Counted from the stretch's first letter, positions 1 to 5,299 are shown. The stretch: DNA of 5,301 bases from BMS3Bbin07 sp036244995 (GCA_036244995.1 BTTF01000122.1:1-5301), one strand, 5' to 3'. The notes: a model not told the origin generated them from the sequence alone. Numbers and translations: made by a program.

Positions 1-5
1 TTTAT

Positions 6-79
6 GGTAAAGGGTGACAGGTGTCAGGTTGGAGATATTATACTACCTGCTTGACACCTGCCACTTACCACCCTTTACC
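6..79. repeat. Imperfect long palindrome (dispersed-repeat type)
   Basis: Two pairs of complementary blocks face each other. GGTAAAGGGT (6-15) pairs with ACCCTTTACC (70-79), and CAGGTGTCA (18-26) pairs with TGACACCTG (52-60). The arms are unequal because the right one carries a 9-nt interruption (61-69) against 2 nt on the left. The loop is about 25 nt and AT-rich. No T-run follows on either strand, so it does not look like an intrinsic terminator. It resembles the intergenic palindromic elements scattered through many bacterial genomes, but only one copy lies in this window. It overlaps the stop codon of the minus-strand frame ending at 75. Confidence 0.6.
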
Positions 80-212
80 CTAACGACTCGAATTTTCTTA
101 AAAAGTGCTTCATGGTTTCATTTTTCCCCTCCATCATAAAGAGCTCCTCTTTACCTGAATTTGCAAGTCCTTCTGACAGTTCTGTATCTATGGAAATTAA
201 ACACGGAGGCAC
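75..212 (-). CDS. Short hypothetical ORF or 3' gene remnant (45 codons)
   Basis: I do not recognise this frame. Read from a GTG at 212-210 to a TAA at 77-75, it gives a 45-residue peptide of protein-like composition, rich in Glu, Lys and Leu, with a segment SIDTELSEGLANSGKEELF followed by MMEGKNETMKHFLRKFESLG. The frame is closed upstream by a TGA about eight codons before the GTG, in AT-rich DNA. The GTG has no Shine-Dalgarno sequence. In contrast, GAGGAG (149-144) lies 6 nt before a double ATG (137-132), which would give a 20-residue product. It may be the surviving C-terminus of a decayed gene, a true small protein, or chance. The stop codon lies inside the outer arm of the palindrome at 6-79, as if that element had been inserted at the gene's end. 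Confidence 0.25.
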   Translation of the reverse strand: MPPCLISIDTELSEGLANSGKEELFMMEGKNETMKHFLRKFESLG

Positions 213-213
213 T

Positions 214-265
214 GAATAAAATGTTATTCATAAATAATTCATAAATATAGAATAATATTTATGAA
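214..265. repeat. AT-rich direct and inverted repeat cluster, operator-like
   Basis: ATTCATAAATA occurs twice in perfect tandem (226-236 and 237-247). The second copy also forms a perfect 11-bp inverted repeat, TTCATAAATAT (238-248) with ATATTTATGAA (255-265), around a 6-nt spacer. A further short inverted pair, GAATAA (214-219) and TTATTC (224-229), overlaps the first copy. Three related half-sites in about 50 bp look like a regulator-binding array, 75 to 125 bp upstream of the predicted cfa -35 box. The extreme AT content also allows chance symmetry, a cruciform site or decayed repeat DNA, and no regulator is identified. Confidence 0.45.
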
Positions 266-340
266 GGAACAAAAAAAGTCAACAAATAAACGTGTAAATA
301 AATCATGAGTTCATTGTGTTTTATTTGACGGAATTCTCCC

Positions 341-369
341 TTGACAATGATCATATTATCTGCTATATA
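341..369 (+). promoter_or_regulatory. Sigma70-type extended -10 promoter for cfa
   Basis: A perfect -35 box TTGACA (341-346) is separated by exactly 17 nt from TATATA (364-369). The -10 hexamer is preceded by TGC, an extended -10 motif. Transcription would start near 376, giving a 5' leader of about 139 nt before cfa. It is the best promoter match I see in the window. In enteric bacteria cfa also has a stationary-phase promoter; nothing here shows directly whether this gene does. Confidence 0.65.
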
Positions 370-418
370 TTAAAAAGGGATGTATAAGAGGAGAATAAGG
401 CAGTATAATTGTAGTTGC

Positions 419-450
419 GGTTTCTTATGACTCGCTTTTTGTCGTAAACC
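419..450 (+). other. Hairpin in the cfa 5' leader
   Basis: TTATGAC (425-431) pairs with GTCGTAA (441-447) over seven pairs, including one T-G wobble, closing a 9-nt loop rich in T. The stem is extended by GGT (419-421) with ACC (448-450) across a 3-nt bulge. It sits mid-leader, about 65 nt before the cfa start. It has no following T-run, so it is not an obvious terminator, and it does not sequester the GGGAG ribosome binding site. It could stabilise the mRNA or bind a regulator. I do not recognise a known riboswitch class. Confidence 0.4.
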
Positions 451-514
451 AAGGAAATCCGTTAAGGCTATAAGAGTTTTTGATAACTGTTTTAGTTTTG
501 GGAGTAATTGAAAA

Positions 515-1636
515 ATGAAAAAAGACAAATTCAGAGGCACTGCAGAGAGACTCCTGTCTTTAGCCGGAATAGGAATTAACGGGAATAATCCATGGGACCT
601 GAGAGTTCATAATGAAAATTTTTACCGGCGGGTTTTAACTCATGGTTCGCTAGGGCTTGGAGAGTCCTATATGGATGGATGGTGGGATTGCGACCATGTT
701 GACGAATTTTTTTACCGGATGCTCCGGTCTGAAATACATAACAAGGTCAATGAGGACTGGATACTTCTTTTCAAGGTTCTACTGTCAAGAATCATTAATA
801 TGCAATCAAAGAGACGGGCTTTTCAGGTTGGCGAAAGGCATTATGACCTTGGGAATGACCTGTATGAAAACATGCTCGACAAGCGCCTGGTTTATACTTG
901 TGCTTATTGGGAGGATGCACATACGCTCGACGATGCTCAGGAGCATAAACTGGATCTGGTTTGCCGGAAAACAGGGTTAAAACCAGGTATGAAAATACTG
1001 GACATCGGCTGCGGCTGGGGAAGTTTTGCGAAATATGCTGCAGAGAAATATAAAGTTGAAGTAACAGGGGTTACCGTGTCCAGAGAACAGGTAGAACTTG
1101 CCGGGACATTATGTAAAGGGTACCCTGTTGAGATCAGATTGCAGGATTACAGGGATGTTGCCGGTAAATTTGACTGTATAATTTCCCTGGGCATGTTTGA
1201 ACATGTGGGTTACAAAAATTACAGGACATACATGGAAGTCGTGAACCGTTGCCTGAAGGATGACGGTTTATTTTTATTGCAGACTATTGGTGGAAACGAG
1301 TCAACAGTTAACACGGAACCCTGGCTCGATAAGTATATCTTTCCTAATTCCGTAATCCCTTCTATTAAACAGATAGGAGACGCAGTTGAGGAATTATTTG
1401 TTATGGAAGACTGGCACAATTTCAGTGCCGATTATGATAAAACACTTATGGCGTGGTATGGAAAATTCGACATGAATTGGAACAAGATAAAGTCAAACTA
1501 TGATGAAAGATTTTACAGGATGTGGAAGTATTATCTGCTGTCATGTGCAGGTTCATTTCGTGCAAGAACGAATCAGGTATGGCAGATTGTTTTTTCCAAA
1601 AAAGGTGTTCCTGATGGGTATCAGTCTATCCGTTGA
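515..1636 (+). CDS. cfa: Cyclopropane-fatty-acyl-phospholipid synthase
   Basis: This enzyme transfers the methylene carbon from S-adenosylmethionine to cis double bonds of phospholipid acyl chains at the inner membrane surface, usually as cells enter stationary phase or meet acid stress. The 373 residues are close to the 382 of E. coli Cfa and align along their length. The N-terminal lipid-binding part spans about residues 1-95. The methyltransferase fold then carries the SAM loop LDIGCGWGS (162-170), LQDYRD (209-214) and GMFEHVG (226-232). Residues matching the E. coli active site are Cys129, Glu229, Ile258, Tyr307 and Cys344, at a constant offset of 10. The position of E. coli His266 is Gln256 here, in LLQTIGG. 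The ATG at 515 has GGGAG (500-504) 10 nt upstream. It is the first gene after a strong predicted promoter and is probably co-transcribed with the HD-GYP gene that follows. Confidence 0.95.
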   Translation: MKKDKFRGTAERLLSLAGIGINGNNPWDLRVHNENFYRRVLTHGSLGLGESYMDGWWDCDHVDEFFYRMLRSEIHNKVNEDWILLFKVLLSRIINMQSKRRAFQVGERHYDLGNDLYENMLDKRLVYTCAYWEDAHTLDDAQEHKLDLVCRKTGLKPGMKILDIGCGWGSFAKYAAEKYKVEVTGVTVSREQVELAGTLCKGYPVEIRLQDYRDVAGKFDCIISLGMFEHVGYKNYRTYMEVVNRCLKDDGLFLLQTIGGNESTVNTEPWLDKYIFPNSVIPSIKQIGDAVEELFVMEDWHNFSADYDKTLMAWYGKFDMNWNKIKSNYDERFYRMWKYYLLSCAGSFRARTNQVWQIVFSKKGVPDGYQSIR

Positions 1637-1678
1637 AAGTGCTTTCAGATACAGAGATAACCGTAGAGTGAAAACCAG

Positions 1679-2947
1679 ATGATAATAGAGCCACAGATTC
1701 ATCTGTTTGACCTGATAAAGTGCCTTTCCAGGGCTATGGACCTGATTAGTCCGGCAGTTGTTGATCATCATGAACGGGTAGCCTACATTGCATTCAGTCT
1801 CGGGGCAGAGCTGGGGCTCTCGGTAGATGAACAGAACGACCTGATATTGGCAGGGGCATTACATGACAGTGGCGCACTTTCACTTGAGGAGAGGTTGGAC
1901 GCTTTGGAGTTTGAAACCAGGAACCCTCAGAAGCATGCTGATTTAGGCTACATGCTTATGAGGGGATTTGAGCCACTCTCCACAGCGGCCCTTCTTGTAC
2001 GATACCACCATGTTCCCTGGAATAATGGAGAGGGGGCTGAGTGCCAAGGGAATGAGGTATTGAGAGGCAGCCATATTCTGCATTTAGCTGACAGGGTAGC
2101 AGTGCTTGTAAACAATCAGCAGGAAGTGCTTGGACAGGGAGCTATTATTTGTGGGAGGATTCAGGAACAATCAGGAAAGATGTTTATGCCCCAACTGGTT
2201 GATGTCTTTAATGACCTGGCCACGAGGGAATACTTCTGGCTTGATGTTGCTTCCCACTCGATAAGCTCTGTTCTTCAGGGAATGGCAAGCTTAAAAACCG
2301 TTAAACTGGATATGGAAGGCCTCCTCTGTCTGTCGAACCTGTTTCGTCAGATTATCGACTTCAGGAGCCGTTTCACTGCTAATCACTCTGCAGGGGTGGC
2401 AGCATGTGCTGTGGCCCTGGCCGATTTTGCCGGGTTTTCTGAACGTGAATGCCGGATGGTGAAGATTGCCGGTCATTTACACGATTTAGGCAAACTTGCC
2501 GTGCCGGTAGAGATACTGGAGAAGGAGGCAAGGTTGACGGCAGAAGAGATTAAGGTTATTAAAAGCCATACCTTTTATACTTACCGTATTCTTGAGCATA
2601 TAAGTGCCCTTGATATCATTAATGCATGGGGCTCATTTCACCACGAACGTATAGATGGTGCCGGGTACCCCTTCCATCATGAAGGGCGGGACCTGTCTCT
2701 GGGGTCCCGGATCATGGCAGTTGCGGATGTCTTTACCGCCATTACAGAGGACCGTCCCTACAGGAAAGGAATGAGTAGGGATAAAACGACAGGGGTTCTC
2801 AGGAAGATGGCTGATGATATGGCACTGGATTCCAGTATCGTATCATTGCTATTCCGCAATTATGATGAAACTAACACATTCCGTGTAACTGCCCAGAAGG
2901 CCTCGGTTAAGGAATATCATAGATTTCTGCAACAGGCGAATCAATAA
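1679..2947 (+). CDS. Two-HD-domain HD-GYP protein (putative c-di-GMP phosphodiesterase)
   Basis: The C-terminal half is a full HD-GYP domain, the family that hydrolyses cyclic-di-GMP with a metal centre. Visible elements are His236, HDLGK (268-272), His297, HHERIDGAGYP (321-331) and VADVFTAITEDRPYR (348-362), with ligand Asp350. The N-terminal half is a second, divergent HD domain. It keeps the same order of likely metal ligands, His30 or His31, His62-Asp63, His86, His110-His111 and Asp138, but has HDSGA in place of HDxGK and no GYP. No membrane segment, signal peptide or receiver domain is seen, so it is probably cytosolic, with the first HD domain acting as sensor or built-in partner. The ATG at 1679 has only a weak upstream GTAGAG, so translation may depend on cfa 42 nt upstream. 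No terminator separates them. Phosphodiesterase activity and substrate are inferred from the family. Confidence 0.92.
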   Translation: MIIEPQIHLFDLIKCLSRAMDLISPAVVDHHERVAYIAFSLGAELGLSVDEQNDLILAGALHDSGALSLEERLDALEFETRNPQKHADLGYMLMRGFEPLSTAALLVRYHHVPWNNGEGAECQGNEVLRGSHILHLADRVAVLVNNQQEVLGQGAIICGRIQEQSGKMFMPQLVDVFNDLATREYFWLDVASHSISSVLQGMASLKTVKLDMEGLLCLSNLFRQIIDFRSRFTANHSAGVAACAVALADFAGFSERECRMVKIAGHLHDLGKLAVPVEILEKEARLTAEEIKVIKSHTFYTYRILEHISALDIINAWGSFHHERIDGAGYPFHHEGRDLSLGSRIMAVADVFTAITEDRPYRKGMSRDKTTGVLRKMADDMALDSSIVSLLFRNYDETNTFRVTAQKASVKEYHRFLQQANQ

Positions 2948-2961
2948 CTATTGAAAAACTA

Positions 2962-3498
2962 TTAAAAATGATCAGATAAGATTTTAGCACCCATCACATT
3001 TTTCATAATCCTGAGAGCGGCTTCATGGTCTTCCGGAGCGATGCCTGCCACCCCGTCCTTTACTACTTCAACATCATATCCCCTTAGCACTGCATCGGAT
3101 GCTGTAAAGAGTATGCAGATATGAGTAACACATCCTGTGAGGCGGAGTGTGCTTATCCCAAGGGTTTTAAGGGTGCTGTCGAGTTTTGTCCTGTAGAAGC
3201 CTGAGTATGTGGTTTTCTCAATAATAATATCACTGTTGGAGGGTTTCAGCTCATCAATAATCTGGGCTCCGATAGTACCTTTGACTGCATGTACAGGCCA
3301 TTTAAAACGCTTAAACTCCATATCATCAGGTTCATGTGCGTCACATATGTAAATAATCTGTCTCCCCTCCCTGTTGGCATGCTCTATCTCCCTCTTTATA
3401 GCGGGGATGACTTTTCTTGTATCCGGAACCGCAAGAGGCGCTCCTTCTCTTACAAAATCATTCAGCATATCAATAACAAGCAAAGCATTTTTTGACAT
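2962..3498 (-). CDS. Isochorismatase-fold cysteine hydrolase, nicotinamidase-like
   Basis: The 178-residue protein has the layout of PncA-type nicotinamidases, which convert nicotinamide to nicotinate and ammonia in NAD salvage in the cytoplasm. The likely catalytic triad is Asp10 (in LLVIDMLNDF), Lys95 (in EKTTYSGF) and Cys128 (in GCVTHICILFTASDA, the cis-peptide and nucleophile region). Asp53 and His55 (CDAHEP) and His70 (WPVHAVKGT) match the nicotinamidase metal site. The acidic residue usually found two before the Cys in nicotinamidases (TDYC or TEYC) is His126, a form I recall from other cysteine hydrolases, so the substrate is not certain. A strong GAGGAGGT (3510-3503) lies 4 nt before the ATG. 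It converges on the HD-GYP gene with a 14-nt gap and is separated by 261 nt from argB, so it probably has its own promoter. I leave the gene symbol blank because the substrate is inferred. Confidence 0.85.
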   Translation of the reverse strand: MSKNALLVIDMLNDFVREGAPLAVPDTRKVIPAIKREIEHANREGRQIIYICDAHEPDDMEFKRFKWPVHAVKGTIGAQIIDELKPSNSDIIIEKTTYSGFYRTKLDSTLKTLGISTLRLTGCVTHICILFTASDAVLRGYDVEVVKDGVAGIAPEDHEAALRIMKNVMGAKILSDHF

Positions 3499-3502
3499 AT
3501 CA

Positions 3503-3510
3503 ACCTCCTC
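3503..3510 (-). promoter_or_regulatory. Strong ribosome binding site of the nicotinamidase-like gene
   Basis: GAGGAGGT on the minus strand is almost fully complementary to the 16S rRNA 3' end and lies 4 nt from the ATG at 3498. It fixes that start and predicts efficient translation, in contrast to the weak site before the HD-GYP gene. Confidence 0.8.
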
Positions 3511-3539
3511 GTACTATGAACCCGGCCACTATTCAGAGA

Positions 3540-3574
3540 GACATGTTCGTCTGCCATGTCAACCAGTTAACCGG
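3540..3574 (-). promoter_or_regulatory. Operator-like inverted repeats with a TTGACA box
   Basis: GACATG (3540-3545) and CATGTC (3555-3560) form a perfect 6-bp inverted repeat around 9 nt. Beside it, ACCAGTTAACCGGT (about 3562-3575) is a near-palindrome centred on GTTAAC. On the minus strand a perfect TTGACA (3562-3557) overlaps the junction of both, about 60 nt before the nicotinamidase-like start. No good -10 hexamer sits at 16-18 nt; the nearest AT-rich candidate (GAATAG) is farther. This may be a regulated, activator-dependent promoter, or chance. Confidence 0.3.
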
Positions 3575-3602
3575 TAAAAACCTGCTCTTTACACACACCC
3601 TG

Positions 3603-3620
3603 CCCTCTTTTTAGAGGGGA
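3603..3620. repeat. AGAGGGG hairpin repeat, copy 1
   Basis: CCCTCT (3603-3608) and AGAGGG (3613-3618) form a perfect 6-bp stem around TTTT, followed by GA. Outside the loop it matches copy 2 at 3724-3741 base for base. No T-run follows in either direction, so it is a poor intrinsic terminator. It lies in the spacer between argB and the nicotinamidase-like gene. Confidence 0.55.
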
Positions 3621-3722
3621 GTTATACCCTTCTTTTTCTCAAAAATGTTCTTTATTATCCTGCAGACCGCCCCCTTACCTCATTCAACTCCTCCCGGCAA
3701 GATCGGGGATGGCAAGGACTTT
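3621..3722. other. Spacer between the paired hairpins, no gene seen
   Basis: This roughly 100-bp tract between the two AGAGGGG hairpins has frequent stops in the minus-strand frames and no supported ORF. It holds small repeats such as GGCAAG at 3696-3701 and again about 15 nt on, and a short CCCG/CGGG stem. Together with the hairpins it may be one repeat unit. Confidence 0.35.
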
Positions 3723-3740
3723 CCCCTCTATCAAGAGGGG
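3723..3740. repeat. AGAGGGG hairpin repeat, copy 2
   Basis: CCCCTCT (3723-3729) and AGAGGGG (3734-3740) form a perfect 7-bp stem around ATCA. It is followed by ATTAAGGGGGG. It lies 20 nt downstream of the argB stop on the minus strand, so it could form at the 3' end of the argB mRNA and protect it. It lacks a U-tract and is therefore not a standard Rho-independent terminator. The motif resembles dispersed intergenic repeats I know from environmental Nitrospirota and deltaproteobacterial genomes (recall, not searched). Confidence 0.55.
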
Positions 3741-3759
3741 ATTAAGGGGGGTGTTCCTA

Positions 3760-4647
3760 TTAAAAACTCTGTATAATCTCTGTCCCTATTCCCTCTTCCG
3801 TGAATATCTCAAGCAGAAGGCAATGGGGGACCCTTCCGTCCACTATATGGGTCTTGCTGACACCGCTCTTCAGTGCCTCGACACAGGCCTGTACCTTCGG
3901 TATCATCCCGCCGGAGATTGTCCCGTCATCAAAGAGTTTTTTCAGATTCTTCTTTTTAACGGTGGGTAGGATTCCTCCCTTGTTGTCAAGGATTCCGGGC
4001 ACATCTGTCATTAAAATTAATTTTTCGGCCTTCAGGGCCGAGGCAAGTGAAGACGCCACATAATCTGCATTGATATTCAGTGTCTCTCTTTCAGCGCTTG
4101 CAGCAACAGGGGCAACAACTGGTATAAACCCATTACGTTCGAGACTAACCAGCACATCCGGGGTTACTTCCTTTACCTCTCCAACAAGGCCCAGGTCTAT
4201 AATCTCATCAGCTCCTGTCTCCGGTGAAGCCCTCTTTATGACCTTTTTAGATGCACGAATCAGCCCTGCATCCTTTCCTGTCAGACCAACGGCCTTTCCA
4301 CCATGACGGTTAATGAGAGTAACGATTTCCTTATTGACAAGACCACCCAATACCATCTCAACGATATCAATGGTTTCCTTGTCAGTAACCCTCTGTCCAT
4401 GAATAAAGGTGGGGGTTTTGCCCATCTTCTTCATGATCTCTGAAATTTTTGGCCCACCACCGTGAACAATCACTGTATTGATTCCAATATAGTTAAGTAA
4501 TACCACATCCTGGGCAAAGGCATCCATCAAAGCCGGCTTAATCTGAGCTGCCCCCCCGTATTTTATTACAAAGGTCTTTCCATAGAACTTTTTGATATAG
4601 GGGAGGGACTCAATCAGTATTTCTGCCTTTTCAATCAATTTTTCCAT
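3760..4647 (-). CDS. argB: Acetylglutamate kinase
   Basis: ArgB phosphorylates N-acetyl-L-glutamate with ATP, the second step of arginine biosynthesis in the cytoplasm. The 295 residues are the usual length, and the whole amino-acid-kinase fold is present. Lys29 sits in KYGG (29-32), followed by HGGGP (62-66), GQRVTD (84-89), the substrate-site NINADYVAS (191-199), TDVPGIL (214-220), SGGMIPK (245-251, with the ATP-site Lys251), DGR (270-272) and GIGTEI (286-291). The extra N-terminal helix (about residues 1-20, ending near PYIKKFYGK) is a feature of the hexameric, arginine-inhibited type, so feedback inhibition is plausible. After KYGG the sequence is AAQ, where many homologues have NAM or HAM. 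The ATG at 4647 has AGGTG (4659-4655) 7 nt upstream. No other arg gene lies in the window. Confidence 0.97.
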   Translation of the reverse strand: MEKLIEKAEILIESLPYIKKFYGKTFVIKYGGAAQIKPALMDAFAQDVVLLNYIGINTVIVHGGGPKISEIMKKMGKTPTFIHGQRVTDKETIDIVEMVLGGLVNKEIVTLINRHGGKAVGLTGKDAGLIRASKKVIKRASPETGADEIIDLGLVGEVKEVTPDVLVSLERNGFIPVVAPVAASAERETLNINADYVASSLASALKAEKLILMTDVPGILDNKGGILPTVKKKNLKKLFDDGTISGGMIPKVQACVEALKSGVSKTHIVDGRVPHCLLLEIFTEEGIGTEIIQSF

Positions 4648-4790
4648 GCCTTTTCACCTGACAATTTATTGGATCCCTGACTTTGCGCTAACGACTCAGA
4701 CAAAATCAGGCAGGTTCCTGTTCTGAAAAACCGGTGTTTATTTTAACACATTGATTGTCCTGTCTGCTCTTGAATCAGTTTCGAGATTTC
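4648..4790 (-). promoter_or_regulatory. argB upstream region with extended -10 promoter candidate
   Basis: On the minus strand, TAAAAT (4745-4740) is preceded by TGT, making an extended -10 motif. The -35 region at 15-17 nt spacing is poor (AGCAGA or CAGACA). Transcription would start near 4733 and give a leader of about 86 nt containing a small CAGG-AA-CCTG stem. The rest of the spacer shows no gene. This supports argB as a unit separate from the DarP gene upstream. Confidence 0.4.
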
Positions 4791-4795
4791 AGGCA

Positions 4796-4815
4796 GGGGA
4801 GGGGGCAAGGGGGGG
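4796..4815 (+). repeat. G-run tract with quadruplex potential
   Basis: The plus strand has G4 (4796-4799), G5 (4801-4805) and G7 (4809-4815), separated by A and CAA. The seven-G run can supply two tracts, so a four-tract, three-layer quadruplex is possible. It begins 5 nt beyond the stop codon of the DarP gene, whose mRNA would carry the C-rich strand here. The G-rich composition is similar to the AGGGGGG tail of the repeats in the next spacer, which suggests a fragment of a dispersed repeat. Confidence 0.4.
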
Positions 4816-4819
4816 ACGG

Positions 4820-5299
4820 TTACACGGTACGTATTTCCTTCAGGTAGCGGAAGAGTAACCGTGATGCCCTGGGTGGTTTATTGTTTAGTAGTTCCTTTTC
4901 CGCATTCCGTATGAGTTGAGTCAGTTTCTGCCGGTCTGCATCAGGGTATCCTGTCAGTATCTCCTCAATGAGGGCTTTGTTTCCGGCTATCAGCTCATCC
5001 CGCCATCTTTCCATCTCCCTGAATTCCAGGGCTTTTTTGTAGTTTCCCTGCTCCAGCTGAAGGAGGGCCTCACGGATAGGCTCGGTATCACATCTCCGCA
5101 TCAGGGTGCCGATATACTGAAGCTGCCTTCGGAGTGCTCCGTGTTTTTTGATTGTCTTTGCAAACATGACGGCTTCACGGATTTCAGCAGGCAAATCAAT
5201 ACCCTTGATCTGTTCTTTTGAAAGCTTTACAAGTTGTTCTCCGAGGGCCTGCAGGGAGATGGCTTCTTTTTTCTTCTGTGTTTTACTTATCTGTTCCAT
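4820..5299 (-). CDS. yjgA: DarP/YjgA (DUF615) ribosome-associated protein
   Basis: This family binds pre-50S ribosomal particles and helps late large-subunit assembly in E. coli, acting in the cytoplasm. The sequence matches E. coli YjgA over most of its length. Shared blocks are RRQLQYIGTLMRR (57-69), EPIREAL (73-79), WRDELI (99-104), YPDADRQKLTQLIRNAEKE (118-136), NKPPRASRLLF (140-150) and the end RYLKEI (151-156). It is mostly helical and rich in Lys, Arg and Gln. The 159 residues are shorter than the 183 of E. coli, chiefly because the acidic N-terminal extension is missing. The ATG at 5299 is two bases from the window edge, so no ribosome binding site can be seen and the true start could lie further upstream. 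It is followed by a 172-nt spacer before argB, so co-transcription is possible but not obvious. Confidence 0.88.
   Translation of the reverse strand: MEQISKTQKKKEAISLQALGEQLVKLSKEQIKGIDLPAEIREAVMFAKTIKKHGALRRQLQYIGTLMRRCDTEPIREALLQLEQGNYKKALEFREMERWRDELIAGNKALIEEILTGYPDADRQKLTQLIRNAEKELLNNKPPRASRLLFRYLKEIRTV

Larger units (their letters stand above)
213..514. other. AT-rich intergenic region upstream of cfa
   Basis: This stretch of about 300 bases has no convincing gene. It holds, in order, an AT-rich cluster of direct and inverted repeats (214-265), a sigma70-type promoter (341-369), and a transcribed leader with a hairpin (419-450) that ends in the cfa ribosome binding site. The leader contains a 16-codon frame starting at 380, but its ATG lies at the predicted transcript start with no room for a ribosome binding site, so it is not called as a gene. 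Confidence 0.6.

Noticed and set aside
214..265. The tandem AT-rich repeats as a CRISPR array.
   Set aside because: The units are 11 bp and directly abutting, with no spacers and no cas genes nearby.
380..430. A 16-codon ORF in the cfa leader, starting at the ATG at 380.
   Set aside because: The ATG is only a few bases from the predicted transcript start, with no room for a ribosome binding site, and nothing in the peptide suggests an attenuator.
657..980. A 107-codon plus-strand frame inside cfa.
   Set aside because: It overlaps the conserved cfa frame out of phase, and its product is low-complexity with no family resemblance.
3603..3740. The AGAGGGG hairpins as Rho-independent terminators of argB.
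   Set aside because: Neither stem is followed by a T-run on either strand.
3760..4306. Plus-strand open frames running through argB.
   Set aside because: They lie antisense to a fully conserved argB, have no ribosome binding sites of note and give peptides without recognisable domains.
80..4697. The 10-mer CTAACGACTC occurs at 80-89 and again at 4688-4697.
   Set aside because: Several shared 10-mers are expected by chance in a window of this size, and the flanks of the two copies do not match.
4916..5221. A 101-codon plus-strand frame opposite the DarP gene.
   Set aside because: It mirrors the conserved DUF615 coding sequence and shows no independent signals.
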